From NCBI RefSeq assembly GCF_004217615.1, contig NZ_SHLD01000001.1, forward strand, positions 496,001 through 560,000: a stretch of 64,000 nt of DNA, written 5' to 3'. The notes beneath the pieces are model-generated. The model did not search any database. It was not told the origin of the DNA and was given only the letters and a program-made list of their open reading frames with translations. The stretch comes from Micromonospora kangleipakensis. Its GTDB lineage: Bacteria; Actinomycetota; Actinomycetes; Mycobacteriales; Micromonosporaceae. Made by a program: the position numbers and the translations under genes. Below, one piece after another: positions 16,126-24,469 of the stretch. How positions within the stretch are numbered: position 1 is the stretch's first letter; each line of letters starts with the position of its first letter.

Positions 16126-16797
16126 GTGGTCGAGACGACGGTGGCCGAGGTGATGGCCGAGCTGGCCGCGCTCGAGGACCCGAAGACACGCGAGGTGAAC
16201 GAGAAACACGGTGACGATCACGGTGTGAACCTCAGCAAACTGCGGGCGCTCGCGAAGCGGCTGAAGACGCAGCAGGAACTCGCGCGCCAGCTCTGGGAGA
16301 CGGATGACACTGCGGCGAGACTGCTGGCGATCTTGATCTGCCGCCCGAAAGCGTTCGAGCGTGACGAGTTGGACGTCATGTTGCGCGAGGCGCGCACCCC
16401 CAAGGTGCACGACTGGCTCGTGAACTACGTGGTCAAGAAGAACCCGCACTCCGAAGAGCTGCGCATGACCTGGTCCGCCGATCCGGATCCAGTGGTCGCG
16501 AGTGCCGGCTGGGCGCTGACCACCGAACGCGTGGCGAAGAAGCCCGAGGGCCTCGACCTCGCAGGACTGCTCGACGTCATCGAGGCGGCGATGAGAGACG
16601 CCCCGGATCGCCTGCAGTGGGCGATGAACCACTGCCTGGCTCAGATCGGGATCGAGCACGCCGAGCACCGCGCCCGTGCAATCGACATCGGTGAGCGCCT
16701 GGAGGTGCTCAAGGACTACCCGACTCCCCCGAACTGCACGTCTCCGTTCGCGCCCATCTGGATCAACGAGATGGTGCGCAGACAGCACGATAAATAG
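16126..16797 (+). CDS. DNA alkylation repair (AlkD-like) family protein
   Basis: The 223-residue protein is started at the GTG at 16126, which has an AGGAGG ribosome binding site seven bases upstream. A longer frame exists upstream but lacks such a site. The sequence is helical and HEAT-like, with NEKHGDDHGVNLSKLRALAK, a RPKAFERDELDVML block and the WALTTERVAKKPEGLDL segment that recur in one branch of the DNA alkylation repair enzyme family. These proteins flip or capture alkylated bases in DNA. It is not closely similar to the second AlkD-like protein at 17070-17780. Confidence 0.75.
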   Translation: MVETTVAEVMAELAALEDPKTREVNEKHGDDHGVNLSKLRALAKRLKTQQELARQLWETDDTAARLLAILICRPKAFERDELDVMLREARTPKVHDWLVNYVVKKNPHSEELRMTWSADPDPVVASAGWALTTERVAKKPEGLDLAGLLDVIEAAMRDAPDRLQWAMNHCLAQIGIEHAEHRARAIDIGERLEVLKDYPTPPNCTSPFAPIWINEMVRRQHDK

Positions 16798-16919
16798 AAA
16801 GGTTCGCGCTCACGCTCGTGTCGCTACCCCTGGAACGCGGCAACACGATCAACAGAAGCTGGCTACGTAGCGAGGCGAAGCGCAACGCACACGGAGACGT
16901 ACCCATGCAAACATCCGCT

Positions 16920-16996
16920 TCTGCCGCGATCCGCGTGTCACGCAGCGTGACTCGACGCCGGTGGGCCGCTGCTCGAAACTGCCGAAGATTGTGCAT
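16920..16996 (+). repeat. Interspersed intergenic repeat, copy 3
   Basis: This copy has TCTGCCGCGATCCGCGTG, the palindrome GTCAC-GCAGC-GTGAC (16937-16951) and ACTGCCGAAGATTGTGCAT (from 16978), ordered and spaced as in copies 1 and 2. It lies in the 270-bp gap between the two AlkD-like genes, which holds no gene. Confidence 0.6.
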
Positions 16997-17069
16997 CGCG
17001 GGCTCCGAATTGCGCCCAAAAGGCGAGTCTTATCAAAGAGACGCCCACCATCCGGCGCGCATCGATCAT

Positions 17070-17780
17070 CTAGACCACGCCGGATAGGTACTCCCTACGT
17101 CGCTGCGGTTCGAACTTCTCGATCGCGTACCGCAGCATGACCCGTGGCATGACCCGGTAACGTCGGGCCAGGAACTCCTCCTCCGCCGCTCTGTCACGGT
17201 TGCCCACCTCGCGCAGCATCCAGCCGACCGCCTTGTGTACGAGGTCGTGTGGGTCGCGCAGGAGCCGTTCGCTGAGCCGGAAGGTCCAATGGAAGTCGCC
17301 GGCTTTGATGAAGGCGAGAGTTGCCATGATGGCGATCCGCCGATCCCACACCAGGCTCGACTCGGCCAACCGATCCAGTACGTTCCGGTCCTTGTCGATC
17401 AGCCAGGGGCCGACGATGTACGGCGCGGATGAGTCCACTAGGTCCCAGTTGTTGATGCGGCCGGTGTTGGCCAGGACCATGCTGAAGATCCTGCCCCGTT
17501 CCTCCTCGTCCCCCTTGATGAACTTTCGCACTAGGATGAAGAGCGACGTCAGCCTCTCCTCGTGCACACTGCTCTTCAGCAGCGTCGCCGTTTCGGCTAG
17601 GGAGAGGTCGCGCCAGTACCGGCCGGCCACCCGGCGCTGTTCCGGCACGGAGACGCCGATGGCCCGGTCGCCCTCGCCATACCCGCCGGGAATCATCTGC
17701 AGAAACCGGCTCACTCCCTCCGCCCGTCGCGGGTCGGCGAGGCTGGCGAGTTCGTGACGGACGTCCGCGGTCGTGGCCAT
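17070..17780 (-). CDS. DNA alkylation repair enzyme (AlkD family)
   Basis: The 236-residue protein has the AlkD layout of HEAT-like helical repeats: an N-terminal DPRRAEGVSRFLQMIPGGYG segment, IGVSVPEQRRVAGRYW, NNWDLVDSSAPYIVGPWLID, LVWDRRIAIMATLAFIKAGD and HDLVHKAVGWMLREVGNRD. The Trp/Asp pair in NNWDLVD and the Arg in WDRRIA match the AlkD active-site region. It should excise bulky or cationic alkylated bases such as 3-methyladenine and 7-methylguanine. Its neighbour at 16126-16797 belongs to a different branch of the same superfamily. Confidence 0.9.
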   Translation of the reverse strand: MATTADVRHELASLADPRRAEGVSRFLQMIPGGYGEGDRAIGVSVPEQRRVAGRYWRDLSLAETATLLKSSVHEERLTSLFILVRKFIKGDEEERGRIFSMVLANTGRINNWDLVDSSAPYIVGPWLIDKDRNVLDRLAESSLVWDRRIAIMATLAFIKAGDFHWTFRLSERLLRDPHDLVHKAVGWMLREVGNRDRAAEEEFLARRYRVMPRVMLRYAIEKFEPQRRREYLSGVV

Positions 17781-17990
17781 AACTGTGCAACCTACCGCGA
17801 CCGCCGGTGCCTACTGTGCTGCGTCTACTTACAAAAGCCGAGATCAACTTACTGTCATGCCGCGGCCCGCTCGTTCCTATATGTACGCGGTCGACAACCT
17901 CGCCATTGAGTCTCCAAGCAGACACCGTTCTCTGGAACTCCGACCCCGGAGAGCCCGTGGCCGGCCCCGGCCAAAGATTGGTGAGGCGGC

Positions 17991-18509
17991 TCAGCGGCGG
18001 CTTCCCCATGTCTGATGCCAGCGGCGGGCATCGTCGCTGCCCACGCGAAGTACAGCATCCGGCGCTGCCGGTGCAGGCCAGAGTTCGAGGAGATACCTAT
18101 CGGCCACTTCGTCGGCGAACTCGTTCTGCACGCCGGCATCCCGACCCACGGCCGACGCTCTCAGACGGTATTGCCCTGGCGGCACGGCGAGCGACCCGCC
18201 GGACTCACCCGCCCAGGTCGACCATCGCATGACACGACCTGGGGGCAGGTCGAACGATGCCTCGAGGACGTCTTCCCAGTCGGCATTCGCTCTTGGCTCG
18301 GAGGCCTTTAGCACGATGCGTACCGCGGACCCGCCCGACCGACGGGCAAGCAGGATCACGACGTTGCCGGAGACCGCTGCGCCGACGAGCCCGTTCTGTT
18401 GATCCTTGAAGAATCGGTCAGCGTCGCCGTCCCAGATCTCTTCCCCCCACTCCAACGTCAGCTGGCCGTAGTCGGTGTACACGACTTGATTGAGCAGTTC
18501 TTCACTCAT
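17991..18509 (-). CDS. Hypothetical protein, possible ComJ-like
   Basis: The 172-residue protein begins MSEELLNQVVYTDYGQLTLE and contains VILLARRSGGSAVRIVLKA, a DLPPGRVMRWSTWAGE block and a PPGQYRLRASAVGRDAG strand. The pattern of paired beta strands and the opening text match a family common in Streptomyces and its relatives, usually annotated as hypothetical and sometimes linked to the competence/nuclease-inhibitor protein ComJ. There is no signal peptide or membrane segment. If the ComJ link holds, an inhibitor or immunity role is possible, but no partner nuclease is seen. Confidence 0.6.
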   Translation of the reverse strand: MSEELLNQVVYTDYGQLTLEWGEEIWDGDADRFFKDQQNGLVGAAVSGNVVILLARRSGGSAVRIVLKASEPRANADWEDVLEASFDLPPGRVMRWSTWAGESGGSLAVPPGQYRLRASAVGRDAGVQNEFADEVADRYLLELWPAPAAPDAVLRVGSDDARRWHQTWGSRR

Positions 18510-18684
18510 GGCGGCGCAGCCTAGGCTCGGGGCCCGCGACCTCAGGTTCGAACATCCGCATCCGCCGCCGACCGTGCGCCTGCTGTAGTTCAGGCATTAC
18601 CGCGTCGTGCTGTGCGGCGGTGCCACCGTCGCGTGCCCGCTCTGCGCTGCCCTGGGTGACGGTCCTGGGTCGGCCTCAGTCGCT

Positions 18685-19308
18685 TCATCGTTGCCAAAGG
18701 AACGCGGCGTCGCCGCAGGATCGGCAACGAAATCCGTAACCACAGCCACCACCGCCGAAGTTCGCCGAGGTTCGGTAATCGTGTCCTTCCTCAAGCTGCA
18801 CGACGAACGACATCGGTTGATCACAGACGCCGCAGTCGGGTGTCTCGTCGTTCTGCAGCCACGCCGGCCGACCACCGAGCTGGCCCAGCACCTCCGGCCC
18901 GGACCGACCGGTCTCGCGAGCCCAGCGGCCCCGCGCTCCCAGATAGTCGTCCCCCTCGATCTGCACGAAGCCGATCGCGGACGTCTCGTCGAGCAGCGTG
19001 ACGCCGTCATCGGGTACCGGGGCGGCCCGCGTGGCATCGGACCCGAACACGAAGGCGCTGTTTCCGCCCGCGGCGGCATGCCATTCTTCGCAGAGCCCCG
19101 GCTCGTTCTGGCACATGAAGACCGACAGCAGACCGGCACTGCCGGGATCGGCGTCAGCAAGGCAGATCTGAGCCAGGAACTGCATCGGCCCTTCGCACTC
19201 GCGGCACCGAGGCCACTCGAACTCCGGCGGCGTGAGCGGGACTCCGCCCGTCCGGGTTCCCGACGCGTCTGCTGCCGCGGCGCCGGCGTAGATCATCAGC
19301 TTCACCAC
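18685..19308 (-). CDS. DUF1963/YwqG-like protein with Cys-rich motifs
   Basis: The 207-residue protein is started at a GTG at 19308. A -10-like TACCCT lies six bases upstream, consistent with a leaderless mRNA. It contains PPEFEWPRCRECEGPMQFLA, CQNEPGLCEEW, LGGRPAWLQ, CGVCDQPMSFVVQL and a final CGYGFRCRSCGDAAFLWQR. The proline-tryptophan openings and the LGG.P.WLQ block match the YwqG/DUF1963 fold, and the CxxC pairs suggest a bound zinc. The biological role is unknown. It is followed 120 bp upstream (in genome terms) by the cREC-like gene in the same direction. Confidence 0.7.
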   Translation of the reverse strand: MVKLMIYAGAAAADASGTRTGGVPLTPPEFEWPRCRECEGPMQFLAQICLADADPGSAGLLSVFMCQNEPGLCEEWHAAAGGNSAFVFGSDATRAAPVPDDGVTLLDETSAIGFVQIEGDDYLGARGRWARETGRSGPEVLGQLGGRPAWLQNDETPDCGVCDQPMSFVVQLEEGHDYRTSANFGGGGCGYGFRCRSCGDAAFLWQR

Positions 19309-19430
19309 GCGAGCAGGGTACGCGGCGCCCTTCGAACGAGCGGTCGGACGAATGCCGTTTTCGGCGGGGCTGACAAGACTCACTGATTCGTCGCTGACTG
19401 CTCGAACCCCATCCACACCGAGACTCTCGG

Positions 19431-19811
19431 TTACTCGTTCAGATAGCCGACTGCCGCGGAGCCGGATGCGATCCGGACGCGGTAGCCCCAACGTTGCAGA
19501 GCCTGAGCCATCTTGCCCGCGCCGGCCGGGTTGGCGGAGTGGACATGGACGACGCCGATGTCGAACGGACGCCCTTCGAAGGCCGCACGCTCCAACACCT
19601 CCACAACCGGCCAGATCGTGTCGGCCTCACCGAGGTCGTGATCGAGCCACAGCTCGTCCAGCCGCTCGTCGCGGTGGCGTTCGAGGAGGGCGACCCCGGC
19701 GGCGCTGCTGCGTGCCACCGCGGCATCACGGCCATCAACGAAGGAGCGCAGGTCGTCTACCAGAACGATTCGCCGAAGCTTGCTGCCGTCCACGGGACCA
19801 TCGTGCCGCAC
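19431..19811 (-). CDS. Cyclic-phosphate-processing receiver (cREC) domain protein
   Basis: The 126-residue protein has RRIVLVDDLRSF near the N-terminus, DELWLDHDLGEADT with the receiver-like Asp cluster, and FDIGVVHVHSANPAGAGKM with the conserved HVHSANP block. These features define the cyclic-phosphate-processing receiver domain (cREC), a receiver-like domain proposed to act on 2',3'-cyclic phosphate ends of RNA or nucleotides. The start is a GTG at 19811, with a second GTG at 19793 possible. It stands alone without a fused kinase or ligase domain. Confidence 0.75.
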   Translation of the reverse strand: MRHDGPVDGSKLRRIVLVDDLRSFVDGRDAAVARSSAAGVALLERHRDERLDELWLDHDLGEADTIWPVVEVLERAAFEGRPFDIGVVHVHSANPAGAGKMAQALQRWGYRVRIASGSAAVGYLNE

Positions 19812-20112
19812 CTCGTCGGGAGATCCGAGGGCTCGGGGACGATCACCTCGGACATCGGGCGCACTCTTCTAATGGGCTCTGTCAGCCTGCTGGTGCAGGA
19901 TGGCTCCGGTAGCGGCTGGCGGGTCAGCACTCCACTCTTCAGGCCTTCAAGGTCTTGCGGCAGACCGTGCGCCCGCTGGTCGTGAGGAGGCTGGACAGCT
20001 GATGGGATGACGTGCCCCGCTTCTGCGCGGTGAGCACTTGGCCATTAGATCGCTGAGGTCTCTTCCACGCTGCCGTGACCGACATGGTTTGTCGAGGAAG
20101 AAGGCAACCGCC
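19812..20112. other. Gene-free stretch
   Basis: About 300 bp without a frame that I can support. The sequence is somewhat less GC-rich than the backbone and lies at the edge where the accessory region passes into conserved genes. It may hold deletion junctions. Confidence 0.4.
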
Positions 20113-20217
20113 GTGACCGGTGTGCTCACCGTGGTGCCGGGTCGGGCGACCGTGCTCCAGGGCGGGGTGCACCTGGTGCTGCTCGCCGCCTTCGTCTTCC
20201 TCGCGGCCAGTCCGTAG
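20113..20217 (+). pseudogene. C-terminal remnant of a ChaA/y4hA-type Ca2+/H+ exchanger
   Basis: The 34 codons before the TAG at 20215 read VTGVLTVVPGRATVLQGGVH and then LVLLAAFVFLAASP. This fits the last transmembrane helix of calcium/proton (ionic transporter y4hA, ChaA) antiporters, where GRxTVLQGxVHLVxFAAxLFLA is the usual ending. Upstream sequence does not continue the protein. It is read as the surviving tail of a deleted transporter gene, marking the right-hand edge of the accessory region. Confidence 0.45.
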
Positions 20218-20270
20218 CGGCGGGCGTCCGGGGTCCGGCGGTCGCGGTCCTCCGCCGGGGACGCCCGCCG
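20218..20270. terminator. Hairpin terminator
   Basis: A perfect 12-bp stem, CGGCGGGCGTCC (20218-20229) with GGACGCCCGCCG (20259-20270), starts one base after the exchanger stop codon. It probably ended the original transporter gene and also serves the convergent gene at 20275. Confidence 0.6.
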
Positions 20271-20274
20271 GGGG

Positions 20275-20742
20275 TCACGCCGGCTGGTCCAGAGCCGCCA
20301 CGACGATGCCGGCCACGCCCAGGTACGCCAAGCCCACGCCCAGCGTCGCCAGGATCATCCGGGCCGCCTTCGCCCCGGTCGACCGATCATTGCGGGCGAT
20401 CGAATGGTTGCCGACGAAGCCGACCACGCCGAAGGCGCCGCCGATCAGCCCGCCTTTGATCGCCAGGAGGAACGGGATCATGATCAGGATCCGGAGCACG
20501 ACCGGGGTCTCCGGCCCGGTCCGGTGGTTAACCCCGTCGATCTCGATCACCGGGTACGCGTCGAGGAGTTTGGTCTTCAGCTTGGCGCGGACCGTTCCAC
20601 CGCCCACTGCGGGCAGATCGAAGACGTCCCGCCGGCCGGTCCCCGGGATTCCGCCCACCAGGACCCGCGGGTTGCCGAACGTGTTCACCTCGACCGTCAC
20701 CGGCCCGTCGACCCGGTCTATGACTATCGGTTCGGTTCGCAT
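20275..20742 (-). CDS. Hypothetical membrane protein
   Basis: The 155-residue protein starts at the ATG at 20742 (MRTEPIVIDRVDGPVTVEVN). The first 80 residues are soluble with alternating beta-type residues. Two hydrophobic segments follow, VLRILIMIPFLLAIKGGLIG and a C-terminal LGVGLAYLGVAGIVVAALD. The N-terminal part is probably cytoplasmic or extracytoplasmic with a hairpin anchor. I do not recognise the family. The gene is divergent from the LuxR-type regulator gene, with about 200 bp between them. Confidence 0.65.
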   Translation of the reverse strand: MRTEPIVIDRVDGPVTVEVNTFGNPRVLVGGIPGTGRRDVFDLPAVGGGTVRAKLKTKLLDAYPVIEIDGVNHRTGPETPVVLRILIMIPFLLAIKGGLIGGAFGVVGFVGNHSIARNDRSTGAKAARMILATLGVGLAYLGVAGIVVAALDQPA

Positions 20743-20944
20743 GGGCGGCCACAGCAGACGGTGGAGCGGGCCGCCGCTGCCCCGCTCGACGAGGTGGCGT
20801 CGCTGTCGGGGGTGGGAGTGGGCCCGCAGCGCATGGGCATTACGGCGAACGCCGTGATCCGCTACCGCTCCTGACCGGCGCGGACCAGTCGGCTCGACGT
20901 CAGGACGAGCTCTCCGCCGCCCGCCGTGACTAGCATCGGCCACG

Positions 20945-23554
20945 ATGGAGCTGCTGGAGCGGGCCGACCCACTCGACGCGCTGGACGAGCTGCTGACGGC
21001 CAGTGCCGCCGGTGGCCGCATCGCGCTCGTCGCCGGCGAGGCGGGTGCCGGCAAGTCCGCCCTGGTCAGCGCGTTCACGGCGGCGGTCGGGGCCCAGGCC
21101 CGGGTGCTGCAGGGCGGCTGCGACCCGCTGCTCACCCCGCGCGCCCTCGGCCCGCTGCACGACATCGGCCGGCAGGTCGGCGGGGCGCTCGCCGAGCGGC
21201 TCGCCGACAGCCGGGCCGCCGACGGGCGGGAGGGCGACCGGCAGGGCGTGCTCTTCGACGCCCTTCTCGACGAGCTGGCCGGCCCCCGGCAACGCCGCCG
21301 ACCGGTGCTGGTGATCGAGGACGCGCACTGGGCGGACGAGGCCACCCTCGACCTGACCGCGTTCCTCGGCCGCCGGCTGGCCGGCTGCCGCGCCCTGCTG
21401 GTGCTCACCTACCGCGACGACGAGGTGGGTCCGGAGCACCCCCTGCACGCGGTGCTCGCCGGGCTGCCCCGCGCGCTGGTGCGCCGGCTGCCGCTGCCAC
21501 CGCTCTCCACCGCCGCCGTCGCGGAGCTGGCCCGCCGGGCCGGTCGCTCCCCCGCCGGCCTCTACCAGGCCACCGGGGGCAATCCGCTGCTGGTCACCGA
21601 GGTGCTGGCCGCCGCCGGGCCCGGCGTCCCGCCGACCGTACGCGACCTGGTGGCCGCCCGGCTCGCCGCGCTCAGCCCGGCGGCGCGGGAGGTGGCCCGG
21701 CTGGTGTCGGTGGTGCCGTCCCGGACCGAGTCGCACCTGCTCGCCGGGGAGCCGGCGGCGGCCGTCGAGGAGTGCCTGGCCGGCGGGCTGCTGGTGCCGG
21801 CGGAGGACGGCGTGCGGTTCCGCCACGAACTGCTCGGTAGGGCGGTCCGGGACGGCCTCTCCCCGGTGCGCCGCGCGGCCCTGCACGCGGCGGTGCTGGC
21901 CCGGCTCGCCGACCGGTCCGACGTGGACGTCGCCCGGCTGGTGCACCACGCGCACCACGCCGACGACGCGGCGGCCGTGCTCCGGTGGGCGCCGCTGGCC
22001 GCGCGCCGGGCCCCGGCGGTCGGCGCGCACCGGCAGGTCGTCGCCCACTACGCGGTGGCGCTGCCGCGCGCGGCCGGACTGCCGGCGGCGAGCCGGGCGG
22101 AGCTGCTGGAGGCGTACTCGTCCGCCGCCTACCTCGCCGGGCTGGGCACGGAGGCCCTCGCCGCCCGGCGGCAGGCGCTCGCGCTGCGGGAGGCCGACGG
22201 CGACACTGTCCCGATCGGCGAGAACCTGCGCTGGCTGTCCCGGCTCTGCTGGTGGACCGGCGACAGCGCGGCCGCCCGCGCGGCGGTTACCCGGGCGGTC
22301 GAGGTGCTGGAGTCGGCGCCGCCCGGCCGGGAGCTGGCCATGGCGTACAGCGGGATGGCGCAGCTGCTGATGCTGGCCAACCGGGACGACGAGGCGATCG
22401 ACTGGGGCGGCCGGGCGCTCGCGCTGGCGGGCCGCATCGGGGATCGGGACACCGAGGCGCACGCGCTGGTCAACGTCGGGTCGGCGCGGCTGCAGCGCGG
22501 CGACCCGGACGGCGTCGAGCTGCTGGAGCAGGCGCACGTCCGGGCCGCGCTCGACGGGCTCGACGACCATGCCGCGCGGGCCCTGGTCAACCTGGCCACC
22601 ATGTCCGTCGAGCGGTACGACCTCGACGCGGCCGGCGCCCGACTGGACCGCGCGCTGGAATTCACCACCGGGCGGGACCTCGACGGGTACGCCCGCCACC
22701 TGCTCGGCTACCGGGCCCGGCTGCGGCTGCTCCGGGGTGACTGGACCGGCGCGCTGGCCGACGCCGAGAGCGCCCTCGCCGGCTCCGGGCAACCCGGCGG
22801 CAGCCTGGTGCCGGCGCTGCTCGTCCGCGGCCTGCTCCGCTCCCGGTACGGCGATCCGGCGGCGGCGGACGAGCTGACCCAGGTGGCCGGGTGGGCGTAC
22901 GGCACGGGCGAGCTCCAGTTCGTCGGCCCGGCGGCGGCGGCCCTCGCCGAGCACCACTGGCTCGACGGCGAGCCGGAGCAGGCCGCCGCCGAGGCCCGCC
23001 GCGGCTACGAGCTGGCCGTCGCGGCGGGACAACCGTGGTCCGCCGGGGAGCTGGCGTACTGGCGGTGGCGGGCCGGGGAGCTGACGTCGGCGCCGGAGGT
23101 GGCCGCGTCGCCGTACCGGCGGCTGCTCGACGGCGACTGGGCCGGCGCGGCCGACGAGTGGCGGCGCCTCGGCTGCCCGTACCGCCGGGCGGAGGCCCTG
23201 GCCTGCGGGGACGCGGAGGCGGCGGGCGAGGCGCTGCGGATCCTGGACGCCCTGGGCGCGGTCCGGACGGCCCGCCGGCTCCGGGCCGAGCTGCGCGGGC
23301 GCGGCCTGGCCCGGGTGCCGCGCGGCCCGCGACCGGCGACGGCGGCCAACCCACCCGGGCTGACCGCCCGGCAGCTGGAGGTGCTGGCGCTGGTCGCCGA
23401 CGGGCTCAGCGACGCGGAGATCGCCGCGCGGCTGTCGCTGTCGGCGCGCACGGTCGGGCACCACGTCTCCGCGGTCCTCGGCAAGCTGGCCGTGCCCAAC
23501 CGGGGGCAGGCCGCCGCGGTCGCGCGCCGGCAGGGGCTGGTGCCGCCAACATAG
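20945..23554 (+). CDS. LuxR-family ATPase transcriptional regulator (LAL type)
   Basis: The 869-residue protein has an N-terminal AAA-type ATPase with Walker A GEAGAGKS at residues 31-38 and Walker B PVLVIEDAHWADE. A long helical TPR-like middle follows, and residues 805-869 form a LuxR helix-turn-helix (GLTARQLEVLALVADGLSDA, then LSARTVGHHVSAVLGKL). This is the LAL (large ATP-binding LuxR) architecture. A -10-like TAGCAT lies nine bases before the ATG, suggesting an almost leaderless transcript. The methyltransferase gene 69 bp downstream on the same strand is a frequent partner and a probable target. Confidence 0.93.
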   Translation: MELLERADPLDALDELLTASAAGGRIALVAGEAGAGKSALVSAFTAAVGAQARVLQGGCDPLLTPRALGPLHDIGRQVGGALAERLADSRAADGREGDRQGVLFDALLDELAGPRQRRRPVLVIEDAHWADEATLDLTAFLGRRLAGCRALLVLTYRDDEVGPEHPLHAVLAGLPRALVRRLPLPPLSTAAVAELARRAGRSPAGLYQATGGNPLLVTEVLAAAGPGVPPTVRDLVAARLAALSPAAREVARLVSVVPSRTESHLLAGEPAAAVEECLAGGLLVPAEDGVRFRHELLGRAVRDGLSPVRRAALHAAVLARLADRSDVDVARLVHHAHHADDAAAVLRWAPLAARRAPAVGAHRQVVAHYAVALPRAAGLPAASRAELLEAYSSAAYLAGLGTEALAARRQALALREADGDTVPIGENLRWLSRLCWWTGDSAAARAAVTRAVEVLESAPPGRELAMAYSGMAQLLMLANRDDEAIDWGGRALALAGRIGDRDTEAHALVNVGSARLQRGDPDGVELLEQAHVRAALDGLDDHAARALVNLATMSVERYDLDAAGARLDRALEFTTGRDLDGYARHLLGYRARLRLLRGDWTGALADAESALAGSGQPGGSLVPALLVRGLLRSRYGDPAAADELTQVAGWAYGTGELQFVGPAAAALAEHHWLDGEPEQAAAEARRGYELAVAAGQPWSAGELAYWRWRAGELTSAPEVAASPYRRLLDGDWAGAADEWRRLGCPYRRAEALACGDAEAAGEALRILDALGAVRTARRLRAELRGRGLARVPRGPRPATAANPPGLTARQLEVLALVADGLSDAEIAARLSLSARTVGHHVSAVLGKLAVPNRGQAAAVARRQGLVPPT

Positions 23555-23623
23555 GTGGTTCTCCCCATGTCCGGCCGCCGCCGCAGTCCTAGCGTCACCG
23601 GCAACCGAACGGAGGGCACCGCC

Positions 23624-24436
23624 ATGACCAGCACGATCGACCTGGCCGCCGTCAAGGCGCGGCAACAGCAGACCTGGGCCAGCGGCGACTACGGCGCCGT
23701 CGCCGCCCACATCCACCTCGTCTCCGAGCTGCTCGTCGAGGCCGCCGACCTCGCCGCCGGGGCGACCGTCCTGGACGTGGCGACCGGCACCGGCAACGCG
23801 GCGATCGCGGCGGCCCGCTGCGGTTGCCGGGTGACCGGCGTCGACTACGTACCGGAGCTGCTGGAACGCGCCCACGCGCGGGCCGTGGCGGAGCGGCTGC
23901 CGGTGACCTTCGCGACCGGTGACGCCGAGCGGCTGGCCTACCCGGACGCCTCGTTCGACGCGGTGCTCTCCTGCGTCGGGGTGATGTTCGCGCCGGACCA
24001 GGAGCGCGCCGCCGCCGAGCTGGTCCGGGTCTGCCGGCCCGGCGGCACGGTGGCGCTGGCCGCCTGGACGCCGGAGGGCTTCATCGGCGACCTGTTCCGC
24101 ACGGTCGGCCGGCACGTCCCGCCGCCCGCGGGGCTGCGCGGGCCGGTCGATTGGGGCCGCGAGGAGCGGCTGGCCGAGCTCTTCGGCGCGACGCTGCGCG
24201 ACCTGCGGGCAACCCGGCGGACCTTCGTCTTCCGCTTCACCGCGCCGGAGGAGTTCGCCGACTTCTTCCGGGTCAACTACGGGCCCACGCTGAAGGCGTT
24301 CGAGGCGCTCGACGAACCGCGGCGGCCGGCGCTGCACGCCGATCTGGTCGGGCTGGCGCGCCGGTACGACCGCTCCACCGACGGCACCGTCCGCATCCCG
24401 GCGGAGTACCTGGAGGTGGTGGCGACCCGGGCGTGA
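23624..24436 (+). CDS. Class I SAM-dependent methyltransferase
   Basis: The 270-residue protein starts at the ATG at 23624, with GGAGG eight bases upstream. Motif I, VLDVATGTGNAAIAAA, binds S-adenosylmethionine; VTGVDYVPELLERA follows as the acidic loop, then FATGDAERLAYPDASFDAVL and the CRPGGTVALAAWTPEGF post-motif. This is the Methyltransf_11/UbiE-like fold. The substrate is unknown. Methyltransferases of this type often stand next to LAL regulators in actinobacteria, which suggests common control. Confidence 0.9.
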   Translation: MTSTIDLAAVKARQQQTWASGDYGAVAAHIHLVSELLVEAADLAAGATVLDVATGTGNAAIAAARCGCRVTGVDYVPELLERAHARAVAERLPVTFATGDAERLAYPDASFDAVLSCVGVMFAPDQERAAAELVRVCRPGGTVALAAWTPEGFIGDLFRTVGRHVPPPAGLRGPVDWGREERLAELFGATLRDLRATRRTFVFRFTAPEEFADFFRVNYGPTLKAFEALDEPRRPALHADLVGLARRYDRSTDGTVRIPAEYLEVVATRA

Positions 24437-24469
24437 CGCCCGCCGGCCCCGCTGCCCCGCGACGGCGGC

